From Spirochaetia bacterium (GTDB lineage: Bacteria > Spirochaetota > Spirochaetia > PWKH01), in NCBI GenBank assembly GCA_021736505.1, contig JAIPFU010000070.1, positions 1-8,675 of the forward strand: a stretch of 8,675 nt of DNA, read 5' to 3'. Positions 5,882-8,675 of this stretch are shown here, piece by piece (positions within the stretch are counted from its first letter, which is position 1; the number at the start of each line of letters is the position of its first letter). The notes beneath the pieces were generated by a model that did not search any database, was not told the origin of the DNA, and saw nothing but the letters and a program-made list of their open reading frames with translations. A program made the position numbers and the translations under genes.

Positions 5882-8675
5882 ATGGCAGTAATACAATTCG
5901 GACATACCTGGTGGGGAAAGAAATGGCTGGAATCCCTCACCCGCATTGACTATACTAACAGACTTCCCAGAGGACAGCGCTACGCCCGCAACGGGTCTGT
6001 AGTTTCCATAGATATTCAGAAGGGCAAGATTTCCGCCAAAGTTGCAGGAAGACGGCGCACCCCCTATAATGTGCGGCTGAACCCCTGGTCCTTCACAGAA
6101 AAAGGGAAAAAGATTGCCGAAGACCTGATCCTCCGTAATCCCTACTATCTCTCTCAGCTTGAAGCCCGGGTGCTACCCCGTGAGCTTCTGGAGGAATTCA
6201 GCAATCTGGGAATGCCCCTCTTCCCCGCTTCCTGGAAGGAACTCCCCATGCGCTGCTCATGCCCTGACTGGGCGGTTCCCTGCAAACATATTGCCGCAGT
6301 TATTTACATCATCGCTAATGAAATCGACAAGGATCCCTTTCTTGTCTTTACTTTGCACGGTTTCGACCTGATAAAAAGCATAGAGGATACACTGTATGCT
6401 GATCAGCCTGCAGCAGAAAACGTGCCCCTGCTCCCGTCCTTCTGTTCTGGGGAAGAACTGAACTGCAGCTGCAGTCAGTCAGCCCTGGAATCCATAGATT
6501 TCTCTTCTATCCCCGATATTGGGGATGCCGCAGCGGGAATTCTCACAGAAAAACCGCTCTTCTACCCGAAAAAGGACTTCAAAGCGCTTCTTACGGCCAG
6601 CGCCGACAAGCTGAGCAAAGCTATACAGAAAAAAGTCAAGGAGATCGACTTAGCCGAAGAGCCTCCCGAACTGCTCTTCACTTCCGGAGAATTTAAACTC
6701 CTGCATGGGAAAAAACTGGTTTCCGCCGTGCTGAAGCAGGGTAAGCAACGCATCAGCTTCTCCTCCGAAGATCCGGAACCCTTCATCTCCTCTATCGGGC
6801 AGCTTCCAGCGGTGAATTTATCAGCATACCCGCCCCTTACCGCATATCTCGTCATGCTGCACAGCTTCACCCTCAAACTTATGGAGCAGCGAGCCCTGAT
6901 ACCGGACCTCTACGGAGTATCCGAAGGGAAGTATCGCATCCGCTGGATACCGGCGCTCTTCAATACAGATATCTCTGCCATCTTTACGAGCCTTGCAGAA
7001 CAGCTGCCCTCATCCCTAGTTTCATTCAAGGGCACTCCCCTAGACAGAAGGGAACAGCTCTTCATGATTATCTCCTTCATAGCTAACTCATACATCAATG
7101 AAAGTGATCTTTTGCCGGAAAAAGATGCGGATCCCATCATCTCCATGTTTTTTTCAGGCAGCATCTACACACCCTCCCGCTTTGAAGAGCGCGGCAACAT
7201 TCAGGCAATCCAGCTTTGGCTGGGGCGATTTTTTATACGGCCTTCGAAACTCGTGCCGATTCTGCATATCGAAGAACTAACCCCTGATGACAAGGGCAAA
7301 GGCAAGGAAAGTGCCGAGGCTAAGGACGATTACTCCTACCGCTTTGAAATCCATGTAGAGAATACGGCATCTGCTGATGCTTCCGCAGCGGAAAACGCCG
7401 AATTGGATGAAGCAGCATCAGGAGGAGCAGCATCGGATGGCGCAGCGGCCGGCAAACAATCCGCCCAAAAGAGATTAACCCCCAGCACAGCAGCCGGCAC
7501 CGCATCTTCATCCGCTTCGGCATCACCCCAGCCGCTCTTTTCCATCATCTCAGAACTTGACGCTGAAAGCATGGCGCTTCTCCGGGATCTGCAGCTGCTC
7601 GCAGCATATCTTCCCGCGGTAAACACCTATCTCAAAGCCGGAAAAGCCGTCACCATTGATGAAGAGGACTTTGCAGAGTCCTGGTTTGCCGCCCTCGGTG
7701 CCCTGCAGACATTAGGGGTCCGAACTCATGTCCCCAAGGCTCTGCAGAAACGCCTCTTTCCGCAGCTGACCCTCTCATTCAAGAAAAAGGCCGGCGTCTC
7801 CAGCGAAAGCGTCACCAACTATCTGAGCTTGCAGAAACTGGTGGATTTCCAGTGGTCCATCGCCGCCGGCGATATGCTTATCCCGGCAGATGAATTCTAC
7901 GAACTCACCAGCACATACAAAAAACTCATCCGCTATCATGATGCCTACGTGATGCTGGATGAAAAAGAGCTCAAGAAGATGAGAAAAGCGCTGGAGAAAC
8001 CTGTTTCACTGCGCCCCCTGGATATTGTGAAGATTCACCTTGAAGGCAGCTATAACAATGTCCCGATTCAGACTGATGCATCCCTGAAAAGTATCATAAA
8101 CAGTCTCTTTACGGTGGATCCGGTCCCGCTGCCGGATCGTCTGCAGGCCGATCTGCGCCCCTATCAGGAGAAGGGCTTCCAGTGGCTCTACCACAACCAC
8201 AGAATCGGCATCGGCTCCCTGATTGCCGACGATATGGGTCTCGGCAAGACCCTGCAGGTGCTTGCGCTGCTGCAGAAAATGAAGGAGGAGGGATCCCTCA
8301 CTCCGAAGAAAGCTGCCATTGTCATAGTGCCGGCAAGCTTAGCTACTAATTGGCAGAAGGAGATGGAGAAATTCACTCCGGATCTCATCCCCGGCATCTA
8401 TCACGGGCAGAACCGTATGCTGGATCCGGAATGCGAAGTCATCATAACTACATACTCCGTTGTTTCCCAGGACACTTCTCTGCTCTCCAAGAAGAAGTGG
8501 TCTGCGGTCATTATCGATGAGGCTCAGAACATCAAGACGCCGACCGCCGCCAGGACAGCAGCGGTAAAATCCCTGAAGGGAGAAGTGAAGATCGCCATGA
8601 CCGGGACCCCGGTGGAAAACCGGCTGATGGACTACTGGAGTGTCTTTGACTTTATGATGAAAAATCTTCTCGGTA
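5882..8675 (+). CDS. SWIM zinc-finger / SNF2-family helicase fusion protein, C-terminus cut off
   Basis: An uninterrupted frame of 931 codons that runs off the window. Residues 5-45 (FGHTWWGKKWLESL, then LPRGQRYARNGSV) match the start of bacterial SWIM zinc-finger proteins. The SWIM motif CSC-PDWAVP-CKH is complete, with ligands Cys125, Cys127, Cys134 and His136. Residues ~190-490 are a poorly characterised helicase-associated region. An Ala/Ser-rich low-complexity stretch spans ~495-551, and ~552-750 resembles the SNF2-associated domain before such helicases. SNF2 motifs then follow: RPYQ, Walker A DDMGLGKT (783-790), DEAQ box (879-882) and motif III MTGTP (906-910). The second RecA lobe, with motifs IV-VI, is missing, so the full protein is probably over 1,150 aa. 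It should be a cytoplasmic ATP-driven DNA or RNA translocase with SWIM as a nucleic-acid or protein-binding module. The start ATG has no SD but follows the promoter directly and fits the family N-terminus. Confidence 0.88.
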   Translation, partial: MAVIQFGHTWWGKKWLESLTRIDYTNRLPRGQRYARNGSVVSIDIQKGKISAKVAGRRRTPYNVRLNPWSFTEKGKKIAEDLILRNPYYLSQLEARVLPRELLEEFSNLGMPLFPASWKELPMRCSCPDWAVPCKHIAAVIYIIANEIDKDPFLVFTLHGFDLIKSIEDTLYADQPAAENVPLLPSFCSGEELNCSCSQSALESIDFSSIPDIGDAAAGILTEKPLFYPKKDFKALLTASADKLSKAIQKKVKEIDLAEEPPELLFTSGEFKLLHGKKLVSAVLKQGKQRISFSSEDPEPFISSIGQLPAVNLSAYPPLTAYLVMLHSFTLKLMEQRALIPDLYGVSEGKYRIRWIPALFNTDISAIFTSLAEQLPSSLVSFKGTPLDRREQLFMIISFIANSYINESDLLPEKDADPIISMFFSGSIYTPSRFEERGNIQAIQLWLGRFFIRPSKLVPILHIEELTPDDKGKGKESAEAKDDYSYRFEIHVENTASADASAAENAELDEAASGGAASDGAAAGKQSAQKRLTPSTAAGTASSSASASPQPLFSIISELDAESMALLRDLQLLAAYLPAVNTYLKAGKAVTIDEEDFAESWFAALGALQTLGVRTHVPKALQKRLFPQLTLSFKKKAGVSSESVTNYLSLQKLVDFQWSIAAGDMLIPADEFYELTSTYKKLIRYHDAYVMLDEKELKKMRKALEKPVSLRPLDIVKIHLEGSYNNVPIQTDASLKSIINSLFTVDPVPLPDRLQADLRPYQEKGFQWLYHNHRIGIGSLIADDMGLGKTLQVLALLQKMKEEGSLTPKKAAIVIVPASLATNWQKEMEKFTPDLIPGIYHGQNRMLDPECEVIITTYSVVSQDTSLLSKKKWSAVIIDEAQNIKTPTAARTAAVKSLKGEVKIAMTGTPVENRLMDYWSVFDFMMKNLLG

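Noticed and set aside
7320..7626. Two minus-strand frames opposite the helicase gene
   Set aside because: They are produced by the Ala/Ser-rich low-complexity codons on the plus strand.
5882..8675. SWIM-SNF2 gene as part of an antiphage defence system
   Set aside because: Neighbours are an exporter and a sugar kinase, with no nuclease, methylase or mobile-element gene visible, so the context gives no support.

Overview
The window looks like ordinary bacterial chromosome of moderate GC content, with Shine-Dalgarno (SD) sites and sigma-70-type promoters. Taxonomy cannot be settled from the sequence alone. The kinase subfamily, the BmrCD/LmrCD-type exporter pair and the SWIM-SNF2 helicase would all fit Spirochaetota or Bacillota; this is inference, not a match. 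No tRNA, rRNA, CRISPR array, transposase or phage gene was seen.

Layout. (1) 1-1294, minus strand: an FGGY-family pentulose kinase whose last ~100 residues lie outside the window. It has a good SD site and a well-formed promoter. Upstream of that promoter is a five-unit tandem repeat array (1386-1476) that includes three perfect copies of a 20-bp unit. (2) 1477-1770: non-coding, with a second possible minus-strand promoter. (3) 1771-5606, minus strand: two translationally coupled half-transporter genes (579 aa, then 698 aa) with a 1-nt TGATG overlap. They form a heterodimeric type IV ABC exporter with one degenerate and one consensus ATP site. (4) 5607-5881: a compact divergent regulatory region. 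It holds a periodic 12-13 bp repeat array next to the exporter start, a 14-bp palindrome, a 9-bp-arm inverted repeat, and a 40-codon minus-strand reading frame with a strong SD that could be a leader peptide. On the plus strand it holds a sigma-70 promoter whose predicted start site falls almost on the next gene's ATG. (5) 5882-8675, plus strand: a very long open frame running off the window, encoding a SWIM zinc-finger region fused to an SNF2-type helicase. It ends after helicase motif III.

The three transcription units have no obvious shared pathway: sugar kinase, drug/lipid-type exporter, nucleic-acid helicase. The most unusual material is regulatory. Two different short tandem arrays sit in front of two minus-strand units. 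The exporter has a leader-ORF arrangement reminiscent of the BmrB leader of Bacillus subtilis bmrCD. The helicase gene appears to be leaderless.
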